A DNA stretch of 7,600 bases from Nocardia sp. Its GTDB lineage: Bacteria > Actinomycetota > Actinomycetes > Mycobacteriales > Mycobacteriaceae. The stretch's first letter is position 1. Each line of letters begins with the position of its first letter. Made by a program: the position numbers and the translations under genes. This document shows positions 1 to 6,073 of this stretch, piece after piece. The stretch lies in assembly GCA_013361595.1 (NCBI GenBank), contig JABFXT010000563.1, positions 1 to 7,600 of the forward strand, read 5' to 3'. Under the pieces are notes generated by a model. That model worked only from the letters and a program-made list of their open reading frames with translations. It had not been told where the DNA came from and did no database searches.

Positions 1-3
1 GGC

Positions 4-9
4 GATACT
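4..9 (+). promoter_or_regulatory. Possible -10 hexamer for a leaderless ankyrin gene
   Basis: GATACT ends 6 bases before ATG at 16, the same spacing seen at the DUF5997 gene in this window. The window begins too close to show a -35 element, so support is weak. Confidence 0.25.
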
Positions 10-15
10 GATGTG

Positions 16-495
16 ATGCTCGGTGCGGAAGAGTTCGATCTCGTCACGGCTGTCGTTCGGCGCGATCTCGGCGAGGTGCGACGCGCACGCGAAGCCGGTG
101 TCGATCTGGCGGATACCACCGCGCCGGGAGGCACCCTCACCGGTTGGGCCGCGGAATGGGGCAGCACCGAGATCCTCGCGTACCTGCTGGCCCAGGGAAT
201 CCCGGCGGAGCCGCGGGCGCTTTCGAGGGCCGCGGACAAGGGCCATACCGAGACGGTGCGGCTGCTGCTCGACCACGGCGTGAACCCGGATCTGCCGGCC
301 GAGTGGCCGCCACTGTGCGCGGCGGCGTACAGCGGCTCGCCCGGGTGCGTCCGGGCACTCCTGCGGGCCGGGGCACGGGTCGATGTACGGATGGGACCGC
401 AGGCCGGCGGTTCGGGCGGCAAAACCCCCCGGGAACTCGCCGAACTCCGTCCCGCGGAAGGCACGGCCGAGATCCTCCGGCTGCTCGAACGGTAG
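16..495 (+). CDS. Small ankyrin-repeat protein
   Basis: This protein of about 160 residues consists almost entirely of ankyrin-type helix-turn-helix repeats. Repeats are visible at roughly residues 7-39, 41-67, 68-98 and 99-130, with a degenerate last one at 137-160. Typical elements are the AA(D/E)xGxTExxxxLLxxG pattern (GSTEILAYLLAQG, GHTETVRLLLDHG) and helix-capping glycines. No signal peptide, membrane segment or enzymatic domain is visible, so it is probably a cytoplasmic protein-interaction module; its partner is unknown. ATG at 16 is chosen because GATACT at 4-9 sits 6 bases upstream, a leaderless-promoter geometry. GTG at 13 is an alternative, and the frame is open to base 1, so a start outside the window cannot be excluded. 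The ankyrin identification is firm; the function is not inferable. Confidence 0.85.
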   Translation: MLGAEEFDLVTAVVRRDLGEVRRAREAGVDLADTTAPGGTLTGWAAEWGSTEILAYLLAQGIPAEPRALSRAADKGHTETVRLLLDHGVNPDLPAEWPPLCAAAYSGSPGCVRALLRAGARVDVRMGPQAGGSGGKTPRELAELRPAEGTAEILRLLER

Positions 496-701
496 GCCGT
501 GCCGGAGCGCGGCCGAGCGCCGGACCTACGGCGACGGGCGCACCGGAGCGCGCAAGCCGCCGGACGTCCCGCGCGCCCGTCGGGTTCGGCCACGGCGACA
601 CATGAGCCGTATCACAGGTTTTCGGTACAGGTATCCGGAGCGGATCCTGGAATAGTCGGAGAGAACAGTACCGACCCCGATCGCCCACCCGGATAGAACG
701 A
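496..701. other. Intergenic spacer, no gene recognised
   Basis: This 206-base gap separates the ankyrin gene from the membrane-protein gene. Short open frames cross it on both strands, but their arginine/proline-rich translations look like by-products of high GC. The second half (about 600-700) is less GC-rich and presumably holds the promoter of the membrane-protein gene, but no convincing -35/-10 pair stands out. Confidence 0.5.
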
Positions 702-1283
702 ATGGTCCCCCAACCCAGCAGATATCCCACCGCCGCGACGCGGCTGTGGCACCTGCGCCCGTGGCACCGGAATCCGCTGTCACGTCCCGGAGATCGCCTC
801 ATCGGCTGGCTCGTCTGTGGCGCGCTGCTGGTGGCCGCCTGGGCAGTTCCGATAGCCGTCGTGATCGGCGTCCACGCGCACGGCGAGCTGAGCGAGTCCG
901 CCGCCGAACGGGCCGCCGGGCGGCACCGCGTACCCGCGACCCTTCTGGAATCCGCTCCCTTCCCCAGCGAATACGACCTCGACCCCGCCACCGCGGCCAC
1001 CTGGATCGCCGCGGGCACCCGCCATACCGGCGCCGTCCACGCCGCGGCGGGCTCGCACCGAGGTGAGATCGTCGACATCTGGGTGGACCGCGACGGCACA
1101 CACACTTCGGCACCGCAGAGCGAATCGTCGGTCCGGTTCGACGCCACCCTCATCGCGATCTTCGCCTGGAGTGGCCAGCTCCTCCTCTACTGCGTTCCGG
1201 CGGTGACGGCCGCCGGCCGTGTCCGATCACGTCAGCTGGATCGGTGGGATACCGAGTGGGCTCGGCTGCACGCCGGATTCTGA
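702..1283 (+). CDS. Rv1733c-like two-span membrane protein
   Basis: This 193-residue protein matches the architecture of the actinobacterial Rv1733c family. It has a short basic cytoplasmic N-terminus with the family-type motif RNPLSRPGDRL (residues 23-33), a first membrane segment at about 33-58, and an extracytoplasmic loop at about 60-147. The loop ends in the GEIVDIWVDRDG strand (121-132), which resembles the conserved VDIWVD segment of the family. A second membrane segment follows at about 148-171, then a short cytoplasmic tail with W182 and W186. Rv1733c is known as a dormancy-associated membrane antigen of Mycobacterium tuberculosis, but the biochemical role of the family is unknown. 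ATG at 702 places the RNPL motif at the usual distance from the N-terminus; the ribosome binding site is poor. It stands alone and converges with the phosphotransferase gene. Family assignment is from remembered motifs. Confidence 0.8.
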   Translation: MVPQPSRYPTAATRLWHLRPWHRNPLSRPGDRLIGWLVCGALLVAAWAVPIAVVIGVHAHGELSESAAERAAGRHRVPATLLESAPFPSEYDLDPATAATWIAAGTRHTGAVHAAAGSHRGEIVDIWVDRDGTHTSAPQSESSVRFDATLIAIFAWSGQLLLYCVPAVTAAGRVRSRQLDRWDTEWARLHAGF

Positions 1284-1394
1284 ACCGGCCCGTGCCCTCG
1301 CCGTCACCCGCGGGAGCGTCGGTTCGATGCCCGGAAACGTGTGTTCAGCGCCCGGCCGCGACGGTCGGTGACTCACGCGCGGACCATCGGTCGG
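1284..1394. other. Convergent intergenic spacer
   Basis: This 111-base gap lies between two convergent stop codons, so both transcripts must end here or overlap. GTGACTCAC near 1368 is a short imperfect palindrome. No stem followed by a T-tract was found on either strand. Confidence 0.35.
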
Positions 1395-2435
1395 TCAGCC
1401 GGTGAGTATCGCGCGCGCCGATTCGGCGAGCCGAGCGGGTCGCTCCGACAGCTCCGTCACGTCGATATCCTGTGCACCCATCACCCCGGCCCGGAAACGG
1501 GCCGCCACCCCCTCCGCGATGGCTGCCAGTCGCCACAGCGCGAAGGCCTGGTAATAGGGCAGATCGTCGAGAGACCGGCCGGTGGTGTCGGCGTATCGCG
1601 TGAGCAGCGTATCGATATCGAGATAGCCGTCGGCGGGGGTGGGCGCCCAGCCGAACGGTTCGGCCGACGTCCAGGCGGCGGTGAGCCAGCCGATATCGGC
1701 CATGACATCGCCGACGGTCCACAGTTCCCAGTCCAGGACCGCCCGGACTGTTCCGTCGGCCCCGATCAGCAGGTTGCCCGGGCGGAAGTCGCCGTGGGTG
1801 ATCCCGGTCCAGCGTTCGCCGGGCATCCGCCGGGTGAGGAGGTCGTGCACCTCCCAGACGGGGCCGGGGCCCACCGCACCGGCGGTGAGCTGGCGGTGCC
1901 ACCGGCGCAGCTGACGTTCCAGGTAACTGCCGGGTCTGCGCAACTCGGCCAGCGGCCCGGTGGTGGTGTCGACCGCGTGGACGGCCACGAGCGTGTCGAC
2001 GATGTCCCGGGAGGCGGCGGCGCGGCTCGCCCGGGGGATCGCGGCGGCAGTCACGGGGTCGTCGGGCACGATCCCGTCCACGTTCGCCATGACGTAGAAA
2101 TCGGATCCGGTGACGGCGTGGTCGGTGCAGCAACCCAGAACAGGGGGCACGGGAACCGGACTGCCGGCGAGCAGGTCGAGGATCCGGAACTCCCGGACGA
2201 CATCGTGCGCGGAGGCGAGAACGTGTCCGGTGGGCGGTCGGCGTAGCACCCAGCGAGCGCCGGACTCGTCGTGGACACGGTAGGTCAGGTTGGAGCGGCC
2301 ACCGGTGATCAGGTCGAACCGCAGGGGTGGCACGGCCGCTGGGACGTGTTCGGCGAACCAGGCGGTGACCCGCTCGATATCGATACCGGCGGCGACACCC
2401 GGGACCACCGGCAGGTCACTTTCGTCCTGGACCAT
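1395..2435 (-). CDS. APH/ACAD10-type phosphotransferase family protein
   Basis: From the chosen start this is a 346-residue protein with the aminoglycoside-phosphotransferase kinase fold. Visible motifs are the glycine-rich nucleotide loop GGRSNLTYRV (45-54), the LRRPP strand (64-68) with arginines where classical kinases have the ATP-contacting lysine, E82 of the C-helix region, the catalytic loop HGDFRPGNLL (214-223, base D216, metal ligand N221) and the metal-binding LDWE (D235). The LRRPP strand and length fit the ACAD10-like branch, often encoded near acyl-CoA dehydrogenases and linked to hydroxy-acyl substrates, rather than antibiotic-resistance enzymes. No acyl-CoA gene is visible here, so the substrate is unknown. 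GTG or ATG starts up to 2486 are possible. ATG at 2435 is preferred because GGAGGAG lies upstream, although its 11-base spacing is longer than ideal. Confidence 0.88.
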   Translation of the reverse strand: MVQDESDLPVVPGVAAGIDIERVTAWFAEHVPAAVPPLRFDLITGGRSNLTYRVHDESGARWVLRRPPTGHVLASAHDVVREFRILDLLAGSPVPVPPVLGCCTDHAVTGSDFYVMANVDGIVPDDPVTAAAIPRASRAAASRDIVDTLVAVHAVDTTTGPLAELRRPGSYLERQLRRWHRQLTAGAVGPGPVWEVHDLLTRRMPGERWTGITHGDFRPGNLLIGADGTVRAVLDWELWTVGDVMADIGWLTAAWTSAEPFGWAPTPADGYLDIDTLLTRYADTTGRSLDDLPYYQAFALWRLAAIAEGVAARFRAGVMGAQDIDVTELSERPARLAESARAILTG

Positions 2436-2446
2436 CGATTCGCCAT

Positions 2447-2453
2447 CTCCTCC
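2447..2453 (-). promoter_or_regulatory. Ribosome binding site candidate for the phosphotransferase
   Basis: GGAGGAG on the minus strand ends 11 bases before ATG at 2435. The spacing is long. The site lies inside the reading frame if the upstream start at 2486 is used, so it favours the shorter protein without proving it. Confidence 0.45.
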
Positions 2454-2525
2454 GAGCTCTGCCACCGATGCCGTACCGCGGGGCATCCGGTATCGCCCAG
2501 TCTGCTACAAATGAGACGTTTCTCG

Positions 2526-2770
2526 CTAGTGACCCATATCGAGGACCGGCCACTGTTCGCCGGTCACCGCACCGTCGCGATCGGCTGCCGACAGCAAGGA
2601 GCCGCCCGGATCGTCGATCCAGGCGGCTCGCACGGCCTCGGCCGGGCCGCCGCGGACGCGGCGACGGCACGGGAAAGCTACCCGCCGGGCAGGTAGCAGC
2701 GATCGTTGGGCAGCACCTCCACCGTTACCGCGGGAACTCTCACCTCGGCACCCGATTCCCATTGAGGCAC
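2526..2770 (-). pseudogene. Possible frameshifted remnant of a small gene
   Basis: Two overlapping minus-strand frames each look coding in only one half. From GTG at 2770 the first frame reads a plausible hydrophobic/acidic stretch (VRVPAVTVEVLPNDRCYLPGG) and stops at TAG 2678-2680. A second frame then reads AEAVRAAWIDDPGGSLL and ends WPVLDMGH at TAG 2526-2528, while its own upstream part is an unconvincing Gly/Arg/Ser-rich run. Adding one G in the GGCGGG run just before the first stop would join both halves into one protein of about 80 residues. I do not recognise the family. A plus-strand ORF from ATG 2511 to 2696 is codon-aligned with the second half and has similar third-position GC, so the coding strand is not certain. 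It could also be non-coding sequence with chance open frames. Confidence 0.3.
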
Positions 2771-2872
2771 AGCGCTTATCGGGCGGGCATACCCGTGGAA
2801 GCGGATCGGTCGGCCGGGCCGCCCCTCGGACCGGCACCTCGGATCACCGGCAGGACCCGTCCGACCGGAACA

Positions 2873-3283
2873 CTAGTAGCCCTTCGCCGCCCGGTTGGTC
2901 GACGCCCGGCGTTCGGCTTCCTTGGCCTGGACTCGTTCTTCCTCGGCACGCACGGCGGCATAACTCTCACGTTCGCGGATCAGCCACTCCGGCGGTTCCG
3001 CGAGGAAGGCGGCGATCTCGTCCGCGGTGAGGGCGTCGGACACCCCGGCCCGGGTCAGACCAGTGTTGGAGATACCGAGCTTGCGCGCCACGATATCGCG
3101 CGGGAACGGCCCGGTGCGGCGCAGCTCGGTGAGCCACTGCGGAGGATTCTCCCGGAGCTCGTCCAGCTCGGATCGGGAGATCGGGTTGTTCCGGAACTCT
3201 TCGGGAGCCGCCGGGAGATAGATGCCGAGCTTGTTCGCCGCGGTCAGCGGCTTCATCATCTGCGGTTTCTTGTCCAGGCTCAC
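2873..3283 (-). CDS. DUF5997 family protein
   Basis: This 136-residue cytoplasmic protein matches the small actinobacterial DUF5997 family as I remember it. It has an N-terminal MKPLTAANKLGIYLPAAPEE segment (10-29), a central block NPPQWLTELRRTGPFPR (46-62), a helix-turn-helix-like stretch VARKLGISNTGLTRAGV (65-81) followed by LTADEIAAFLAEPPEWLI (85-102), and a highly charged helical C-terminal tail (103-132). Function is unknown. The ARKLGIS...GLTRAG segment suggests DNA or partner binding, but that is inference. GTG at 3281-3283 is chosen over upstream in-frame ATGs because a TACGCT -10 hexamer ends 6 bases before it, making the mRNA leaderless, and because the sequence upstream does not read as protein. 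It diverges from the LysR-type regulator gene, an arrangement I recall from other actinomycetes. Confidence 0.82.
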   Translation of the reverse strand: MSLDKKPQMMKPLTAANKLGIYLPAAPEEFRNNPISRSELDELRENPPQWLTELRRTGPFPRDIVARKLGISNTGLTRAGVSDALTADEIAAFLAEPPEWLIRERESYAAVRAEEERVQAKEAERRASTNRAAKGY

Positions 3284-3289
3284 CCGGAC

Positions 3290-3295
3290 AGCGTA
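3290..3295 (-). promoter_or_regulatory. -10 hexamer, leaderless promoter of DUF5997 gene
   Basis: TACGCT on the minus strand fits the TANNNT pattern and ends 6 bases before GTG at 3283, placing the predicted transcript start at or beside the start codon. No Shine-Dalgarno sequence is present, which agrees with a leaderless mRNA. Confidence 0.6.
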
Positions 3296-3331
3296 TCGGG
3301 CCGCCGAGCCGGTCCGGACTCCGCGGTGCCA

Positions 3332-3337
3332 TACGCT
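3332..3337 (+). promoter_or_regulatory. -10 hexamer, leaderless promoter of the LysR-type gene
   Basis: TACGCT ends 7 bases before ATG at 3345. There is no ribosome binding site between them, so the gene is probably transcribed from, or within a base of, its start codon. Confidence 0.6.
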
Positions 3338-3344
3338 GGCCGGT

Positions 3345-4280
3345 ATGAGCCGGTTTTCCTCGATCGATATGCAGCGCCTGCGCTGGTTCGTGGCAGTCGC
3401 GGAGGAACTGCACTTCGCCCGCGCCGCGAAGGCATTGCACATCTCCCGTCAGAAACTCAGCCACACCGTCATCGACCTGGAGGCCGAGCTCGGCACGAAG
3501 CTTTTCGTCCCCGGGGCACAACCGACCCAGCTGACCGACACGGGCCAGGAGCTGCTGTGGGAGGCGCGCGAGGTCATCGCGCGCGCCGAGAACGAGGCGG
3601 ACCGCACCGTGGACACTGCCCCCGCCGCCCTGCGGGTCGGTTTCGTGCCCGGCGTCACCGTCACGAAATGGGAGCGGATCTGGGGCCGGCGGTTCCCGGA
3701 CATCCCGCTCGAGCTGGTCGCCGTCGCCCAGGCCGACCAGGAACCGGCCCTGCGCGAGGGCCGCGTCGACATGTGCTTCGTCCGCCTACCGATCGACCGC
3801 GACGGAATGAACGCGATCCCGCTCTACCGTGAGCTGCCGGTCGTCGTGGTACCCAAGGACCACGCGATCGCACTGTTCGACGAGGTCGGCATGGCCGATC
3901 TCGCGGACGAGCGCATACAGGACACCGCCGATATCGACACCGTCGCGGCCGCCGTCGAACTCGTCGCCGCGGGAGTCGGCGTCGCCATCGTGCCCCATTC
4001 GATCGCCCGCCTGCACCACCGGCGCGACCTGGTCTACCGCACAGTGACCGATACCGGCGACACCGAAATCGCCCTGGCCTGGCCGCAGACCCTGACCGTC
4101 GACGCGGCCGAAGAGTTCATCGGCGTCGTGCGCGGCCGCTCGGAACGCAGTTCCCGATCCCCCGCCGGAAAGGACACCGAACCGGAACCGCGGAAGCCGC
4201 GTCCGGCAGGGCAGCGACCGCGTCCCGCGCGGAAACCGGTCCCCGCCAAGAAGAAGCCGGCACGGGGTCGCAGACGCTAG
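3345..4280 (+). CDS. LysR-type transcriptional regulator with basic C-terminal tail
   Basis: This 311-residue protein begins with a LysR winged helix-turn-helix (residues 9-66): MQRLRWFVAVAEELHFARAA, then LHISRQKLSHTVIDLEAELG and the wing TKLFVPGAQPTQLTDTG. A linker helix follows at about 67-90. The effector domain starts at LRVGFVPGVTVTKWE (96-110) and includes the EGRVDMCFVRLP strand (138-149) and AAGVGVAIVPHSIARL (208-223). The second half of the effector domain is shorter than in textbook LysR proteins. Residues 264-311 form a Pro/Lys/Arg-rich tail ending in KKKPARGRRR, probably disordered and able to touch DNA nonspecifically. ATG 3345 is favoured over an ATG at 3369 because of the leaderless -10 hexamer. 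It most likely controls the divergent DUF5997 gene and itself, as is usual for LysR-type proteins; the inducer is unknown. Confidence 0.9.
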   Translation: MSRFSSIDMQRLRWFVAVAEELHFARAAKALHISRQKLSHTVIDLEAELGTKLFVPGAQPTQLTDTGQELLWEAREVIARAENEADRTVDTAPAALRVGFVPGVTVTKWERIWGRRFPDIPLELVAVAQADQEPALREGRVDMCFVRLPIDRDGMNAIPLYRELPVVVVPKDHAIALFDEVGMADLADERIQDTADIDTVAAAVELVAAGVGVAIVPHSIARLHHRRDLVYRTVTDTGDTEIALAWPQTLTVDAAEEFIGVVRGRSERSSRSPAGKDTEPEPRKPRPAGQRPRPARKPVPAKKKPARGRRR

Positions 4281-4290
4281 CACGCTCCAC

Positions 4291-4333
4291 CCGCCGATCG
4301 GCGGTGAGACGAACCGGGACGGCCGATCGGCGG
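4291..4333 (+). terminator. Stem-loop after the LysR-type gene, possible terminator
   Basis: CCGCCGATCGGC (4291-4302) can pair fully with GCCGATCGGCGG (4322-4333) across a 19-base loop. It begins 10 bases after the LysR-type stop. No T-tract follows, which is common in actinomycetes but weakens the call. Each arm is also self-palindromic (4291-4304 is a perfect 14-base palindrome), so an operator is an alternative reading. Confidence 0.45.
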
Positions 4334-4365
4334 CGCTCGGCACAACCGGGCAGCTACCGTTGTGT

Positions 4366-4372
4366 GAGGAGG
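4366..4372 (+). promoter_or_regulatory. Ribosome binding site of the 122-residue protein gene
   Basis: GAGGAGG lies 4 bases before ATG at 4377 and fixes that start. TACCGT at 4355-4360 could be the -10 hexamer, but it has no good -35 partner. Confidence 0.7.
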
Positions 4373-4376
4373 CGCG

Positions 4377-4745
4377 ATGGGTGGCACGCCGATTCGGCCG
4401 AGGCCGCTGACCGACCTCGAGGTGGAGGTCGTGACGAATCTGTTGTCGGCGAGTCGTCACGACTCCGCCGAATATATTGCGCAGATACCGTATTCACGAG
4501 TGGTGTCGACCTGGGGGGCCGGGTCGCCCAGCGTCGATGTCGAGGTCGACCCGGGTGCCGTCGCGGCGGACGGTGTCATGGACGGGATATTCGCGAACGG
4601 AGCGGTCACCGACCCCGCCGGGAGGCCGATCGGTGAGGTGATCATCTGGGTCGAAGCGGGACGGCTGAGCGGGATCGAGTACGCCTGGTACACCGACGAA
4701 AGACCCACGCGGTTGCCCGATCCCGACCGGATCGACCTCCGGTAG
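4377..4745 (+). CDS. Conserved-looking 122-residue protein of unknown function
   Basis: I do not recognise the family with certainty. The protein has an N-terminal helix starting PLTDLEVEVVTNLLS (10-24), a segment SAEYIAQIPYSRVVSTWGAG (30-49), a strand PSVDVEVDP (51-59), and a C-terminal pair of strands GEVIIWVEAGRLSGIEYAW (86-104) ending in a short acidic tail. This helix followed by beta strands, with a final hydrophobic strand, glycine turn and L-x-x-I/L-E-Y strand, resembles small single-domain actinobacterial proteins sometimes found near regulators or toxins. That comparison is only an impression. No signal peptide, membrane span or catalytic motif is visible. Coding status is well supported by the strong ribosome binding site, codon bias and natural composition. 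It is transcribed after the LysR-type gene but separated by a stem-loop, and it converges with the P450 gene. Confidence 0.82.
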   Translation: MGGTPIRPRPLTDLEVEVVTNLLSASRHDSAEYIAQIPYSRVVSTWGAGSPSVDVEVDPGAVAADGVMDGIFANGAVTDPAGRPIGEVIIWVEAGRLSGIEYAWYTDERPTRLPDPDRIDLR

Positions 4746-4829
4746 CCGCGCCGGGGCCGCACTCGCCCTCGGTAGGCACACCGATGTCGACAGTACGACG
4801 GCCGGATCCGCGGACGTACCGTTTCACCA
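4746..4829. other. Convergent spacer between the 122-residue protein and the P450
   Basis: This 84-base gap lies between two stop codons on opposite strands. It contains a weak stem-loop (TCGGT 4769-4773 with ACCGA 4780-4784) and the near-palindrome CCGGATCCGCGG around 4802. Neither has a T-tract. Transcription from both sides must end in or beyond this gap. Confidence 0.35.
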
Positions 4830-6056
4830 TCAGGCCTCGAGGACGACGGGCAGCCGCCGCAACCCGTGGAGCGCGCGGGAAGGCAGCGGAGCTTCCTTGC
4901 CCGCGATATGGGCGTCCGGATACCGTTCGAAGAAGCGCTGGACTGCGATGGTCGCTTCCGCCCGAGCCAACGCGGCGCCGATACAGAAATGGATCCCCGC
5001 GCTGAAGGTGAGGTGGCGATGAGGTTCCCGGCGCCGGGGATCGAACACGTGCGGATGGGTGAAGATCTCCGGATCGCGGTTCGCCGCGGCCAGCAGCACC
5101 ACGATCGGGGTTCCCGCGGTGACGGCCCGACCGGCCAGCCGGGTATCGGTCACGGCGACCCGGACGACGTACTGGACCGGGGCATCGTAGCGCAGGGACT
5201 CCTCGATCACCGCCGTGTAATCACCGTCGCCGGGCCGCAGGTGCGGCTGCCGCAGCAGCGTGTGCAGGGTGTTCCCGAGCAGATGCGTGGTGGTGCCGAA
5301 GCCGCCGACGAGCAGCATGCTGCAGGTGGCGATGGCCTCGCGCAGGCTGAGTTGCGCCGGGCATTGCCGCGTCAGAGCGGCGATGAGCCCGGGCCCCTCC
5401 GGATCGGCACGGGTCAGGCGCTCCCGGAAGTACGCTGTCATCTCGGTGACCAGGGCCCGGGAACGCTGCCGTTCCTCTGCTGTTCTTGCTCCGTCCAGCA
5501 ACGAGGCGAGCACATTTCCCCACGCGGCGAAGCGCGGAGCCTCGGTATCCGGCAGTCCGAGAATATCCGAGATCATCGCCATGGGAACGGCTTCGGCGTA
5601 GCCGGTGATCAGGTCGGTGACCCGGCCACGGGGCAGCTCGTTCAGACAATGGCCGGCAATCTTCTCGATGCGGGGCCCGAGATCGGCGAGTTCGCGCCGG
5701 TGGAATGTGGGAGCGACCAGGGATCGCAGCTCGGTATGCCGTGGTGGTTGCAGCTTCAGGAAGGAGTCGTCGACCGGATGCACCAGTGTGACGTCGCCGG
5801 TTTCGTTGCGGCGGCGGGCCGACGCCCCGATGGGCGCCGGGCCGAAATCGCCGCTGGTGAGGACCTGATGGCACGTCGCGTGGGAGGCGGTGAAGAGCAG
5901 TCCGCGGCGGCTGGTGGCCAACGCGCCCCGGGCGCGGATCTTCTCGTACTGCCGGTGCCGGTCGGCCCCGGGCCGGGCCCAGAGGATCCGGGCTCCGGGG
6001 TCACCGCGCAGAACATCGGAGAAGATCCGGGCCTTCTCCAGAGATATCGTCGCCAT
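4830..6056 (-). CDS. Cytochrome P450
   Basis: This 408-residue protein has the length of a typical soluble bacterial class I P450, which needs ferredoxin and reductase partners not present in this window. Heme-binding motifs are complete: HTELR in the C-helix (H107, R111), the K-helix ExxR (E286, R289), R299 for heme propionate contact, and the cysteine loop FSAGIHFCIG (351-360) with thiolate ligand C358 and L363-A364 after it. The I-helix reads LLVGGFGTTTHLLGN (248-262). G254 stands where most P450s have the conserved Glu/Asp next to the oxygen-binding threonine (T255), which may indicate unusual proton delivery or a substrate-assisted mechanism. The gene starts 17 bases after the radical SAM stop on the same strand and is very likely cotranscribed. 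I cannot assign a CYP family or substrate. Tailoring of a specialised metabolite, possibly peptide cross-linking or hydroxylation, is inferred from context only. Confidence 0.95.
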   Translation of the reverse strand: MATISLEKARIFSDVLRGDPGARILWARPGADRHRQYEKIRARGALATSRRGLLFTASHATCHQVLTSGDFGPAPIGASARRRNETGDVTLVHPVDDSFLKLQPPRHTELRSLVAPTFHRRELADLGPRIEKIAGHCLNELPRGRVTDLITGYAEAVPMAMISDILGLPDTEAPRFAAWGNVLASLLDGARTAEERQRSRALVTEMTAYFRERLTRADPEGPGLIAALTRQCPAQLSLREAIATCSMLLVGGFGTTTHLLGNTLHTLLRQPHLRPGDGDYTAVIEESLRYDAPVQYVVRVAVTDTRLAGRAVTAGTPIVVLLAAANRDPEIFTHPHVFDPRRREPHRHLTFSAGIHFCIGAALARAEATIAVQRFFERYPDAHIAGKEAPLPSRALHGLRRLPVVLEA

Positions 6057-6073
6057 GGTGGGTGCCGCCCGCC

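Larger units (their letters stand above)
2436..2872. other. Gap of 437 bases without an intact gene
   Basis: The region lies upstream of the phosphotransferase gene and downstream of the DUF5997 stop. It contains the possible broken gene at 2526-2770. The 2771-2872 segment reads in every frame as Arg/Pro/Gly-rich strings with no start or family likeness. No clear terminator with a T-tract was seen after the DUF5997 stop, and no convincing promoter before the phosphotransferase. Confidence 0.45.
3284..3343. repeat. Mirror-image promoter arms in the divergent spacer
   Basis: CCGGACAGCGTAT at 3284-3296 and ATACGCTGGCCGG at 3331-3343 are inverted copies matching at 12 of 13 positions. They flank a 34-base centre. 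Each arm contains the TACGCT -10 of the gene it faces, so both divergent genes carry nearly the same promoter core and initiation region. A shared regulator, possibly the LysR-type protein itself, could act between them. Confidence 0.6.

Noticed and set aside
137..1153. Minus-strand frame opposite the ankyrin and membrane-protein genes
   Set aside because: Low-complexity Arg/Pro/Ser translation. Both plus-strand genes have recognisable architecture.
1341..2246. Plus-strand open frame opposite the phosphotransferase
   Set aside because: Gly/Val/Arg-rich translation without motifs. The minus strand carries the complete kinase motif set.
1395..2435. Antibiotic-resistance aminoglycoside kinase
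   Set aside because: The LRRPP strand and overall sequence fit the ACAD10-like branch. Kinase-fold motifs alone do not indicate drug resistance.
2700..2770. Resemblance of VTVEVLPNDR to the start of translation initiation factor IF-1
   Set aside because: Only a few residues match, the rest of IF-1 is absent, and the frame stops soon afterwards.
3222..3344. N-terminal extension of the LysR-type gene to an upstream in-frame ATG
   Set aside because: The extension precedes the conserved winged-helix start, overlaps the divergent DUF5997 gene and lies upstream of the leaderless -10 hexamer.
2468..3832. Plus-strand frame of 454 codons crossing the DUF5997 and LysR-type genes
   Set aside because: It runs antisense to one real gene and out of frame with another, and its translation is Arg/Pro/Gly-rich.
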